From positions 1 through 64,000 of the forward strand of contig JAYNZW010000001.1 in the NCBI GenBank assembly GCA_038103905.1: 64,000 nt of DNA, in the 5' to 3' direction. Below are positions 63,618-64,000 of the stretch, piece after piece. Positions within the stretch are counted from its first letter, which is position 1. Every line of letters starts with the position of its first letter. The notes under the pieces were generated by a model that was not told the origin of the DNA, did not search any database, and saw nothing but the letters and a program-made list of their open reading frames with translations. A program made the translations under genes and the position numbers. The DNA comes from CABYIR01 sp038103905. GTDB taxonomy: Bacteria > Pseudomonadota > Alphaproteobacteria > Pelagibacterales > AG-422-B15.

Positions 63618-64000
63618 TAAGCTGCTTCTAAGTTTTTAGTCTTTTTTAATATTTCATTTGCAAGCTTAATATAAGCCTGACTACCTTTCGAACGATGGTC
63701 GTAAATAAGCGCTGGTAAACCAAATGACGGTGCTTCAGACATACGAACATTTCTTGGAATAACTGTTTCAAAAACTTTTTCTTTTAAATGAGTTCGAACA
63801 TCTTCAGCCACTTGTGAGGATAATCGATTTCTCTGATCATACATTGTTAAGACGATTCCATCTATTCTCAAATTTGAGTTTAGATTTTTTCTCACTCTAT
63901 CAATTGTTTTAATTAATTGACTCAACCCTTCTAACGCAAAAAATTCACACTGCAATGGGACAAGCACTGAGTCTGCTGAGGTCATTGCCATAACAGTCAG
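63617..64000 (-). CDS. parA: Chromosome partitioning ATPase ParA (C-terminal part)
   Basis: The last 127 codons of ParA; the N-terminus with the Walker A motif lies beyond the window. It has the characteristic segment SADSVLVPLQCEFFALEGLS, LRIDGIVLTMYDQRN, ETVIPRNVRMSEAPSFGLPA and YDHRSKGSQAYIKLA, as in chromosomal Soj/ParA. The frame stays open to the edge (Leu-Thr-Val before the Met at 63991, which is not the start). With parB this marks proximity to the replication origin, where gidA/gidB often precede parA. Confidence 0.95.
   Translation of the reverse strand: MTVMAMTSADSVLVPLQCEFFALEGLSQLIKTIDRVRKNLNSNLRIDGIVLTMYDQRNRLSSQVAEDVRTHLKEKVFETVIPRNVRMSEAPSFGLPALIYDHRSKGSQAYIKLANEILKKTKNLEAA

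Noticed and set aside
62760..64000. parS site near parAB
   Set aside because: No sequence close to TGTTTCACGTGAAACA or its alphaproteobacterial variants was seen here or elsewhere in the window; isolated acgtga hits lack the flanking arms.
1..64000. CRISPR arrays, insertion sequences, integrases, restriction or toxin genes, rRNA genes
   Set aside because: None recognised. The only clear tandem repeat is coding (rpsP tail), and no transposase, integrase, Cas, restriction or toxin-antitoxin family was seen.

Overview
The window is a stretch of AT-rich chromosome (roughly one third G+C by eye) from an alphaproteobacterium. Evidence for the class is gene content and order: dapF-mtaB-ftsY, rpsP next to ffh, DUF3576-leuS followed by lptE-holA and parB-parA, hemD-hemC back to back with tsaD-gpsA, and the alphaproteobacterial families DUF2794, DUF1674 and IalB. 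Short spacers, many 1-17 nt gene overlaps, TTG/GTG starts and very few mobile sequences suggest a streamlined, probably marine lineage (SAR11-like, HIMB59-like or AEGEAN-169-like). That placement is inference. A 10-N run at 45980-45989 shows this is a scaffolded assembly, so it may come from a metagenome or a single cell.

Layout. 1-5.0 kb: rpsP (cut by the window edge), ffh, a structured intergenic element, then the dapF-mtaB-ftsY operon. 5.0-7.5 kb: an enolase-superfamily sugar-acid dehydratase, a PagL-type lipid A deacylase, a small secreted acidic protein and a Nudix hydrolase. 7.5-12.8 kb: a complete cytochrome c maturation operon, ccmABCDEFGH, on the minus strand, including a 47-residue ccmD. 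12.9-18.8 kb: acnA, htpG with a heat-shock-type promoter, DUF2794 and a Bax-inhibitor-1 family protein. 18.9-26.3 kb: a reductase/Tas/pterin dehydratase operon, a quinone oxidoreductase, an IalB-like protein, rlmN-argG, folD and YggT. 26.3-33.1 kb: a glutamine amidotransferase, an SDR dehydrogenase and an envelope module of YCF48-like, DUF1329 and large DUF1302 proteins. 33.4-39.6 kb: hemCD, tsaD, gpsA, an EVE protein and acs. 39.7-40.9 kb: a GFA-family protein, the 3' half of a tRNA-Thr gene, a DUF1674 gene (49 aa) and a pseudoazurin. 40.9-49.1 kb: rsmB-rpe-purH, a transporter broken by the assembly gap, an FkbM methyltransferase, tRNA-Gly, a Lon-N-domain protein and a UbiH-family hydroxylase. 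49.2-56.2 kb: ftsK-lolA, a glutamine-synthetase-like ligase, a degenerate response regulator facing an L,D-transpeptidase, YggS and a major porin. 56.4-64 kb: DUF3576, leuS, a TPR-sulfotransferase, lptE, holA, parB and the end of parA.

The genes support an aerobic heterotroph. Cytochrome c maturation, heme synthesis, ubiquinone hydroxylation and pseudoazurin serve respiration. Acs and aconitase feed and run the TCA cycle. SRP/FtsY, LolA, LptE, the porin, PagL and DUF1302/1329 build and modify the envelope.

I did not find an obvious new defence or mobile system. The observations most worth a second look are the three-hairpin element between ffh and dapF, the truncated tRNA-Thr with an intact CCA end, the DUF1302/DUF1329/YCF48 module without a visible RND pump, the pseudo-receiver/L,D-transpeptidase pair, and CcmA lacking its H-loop histidine.
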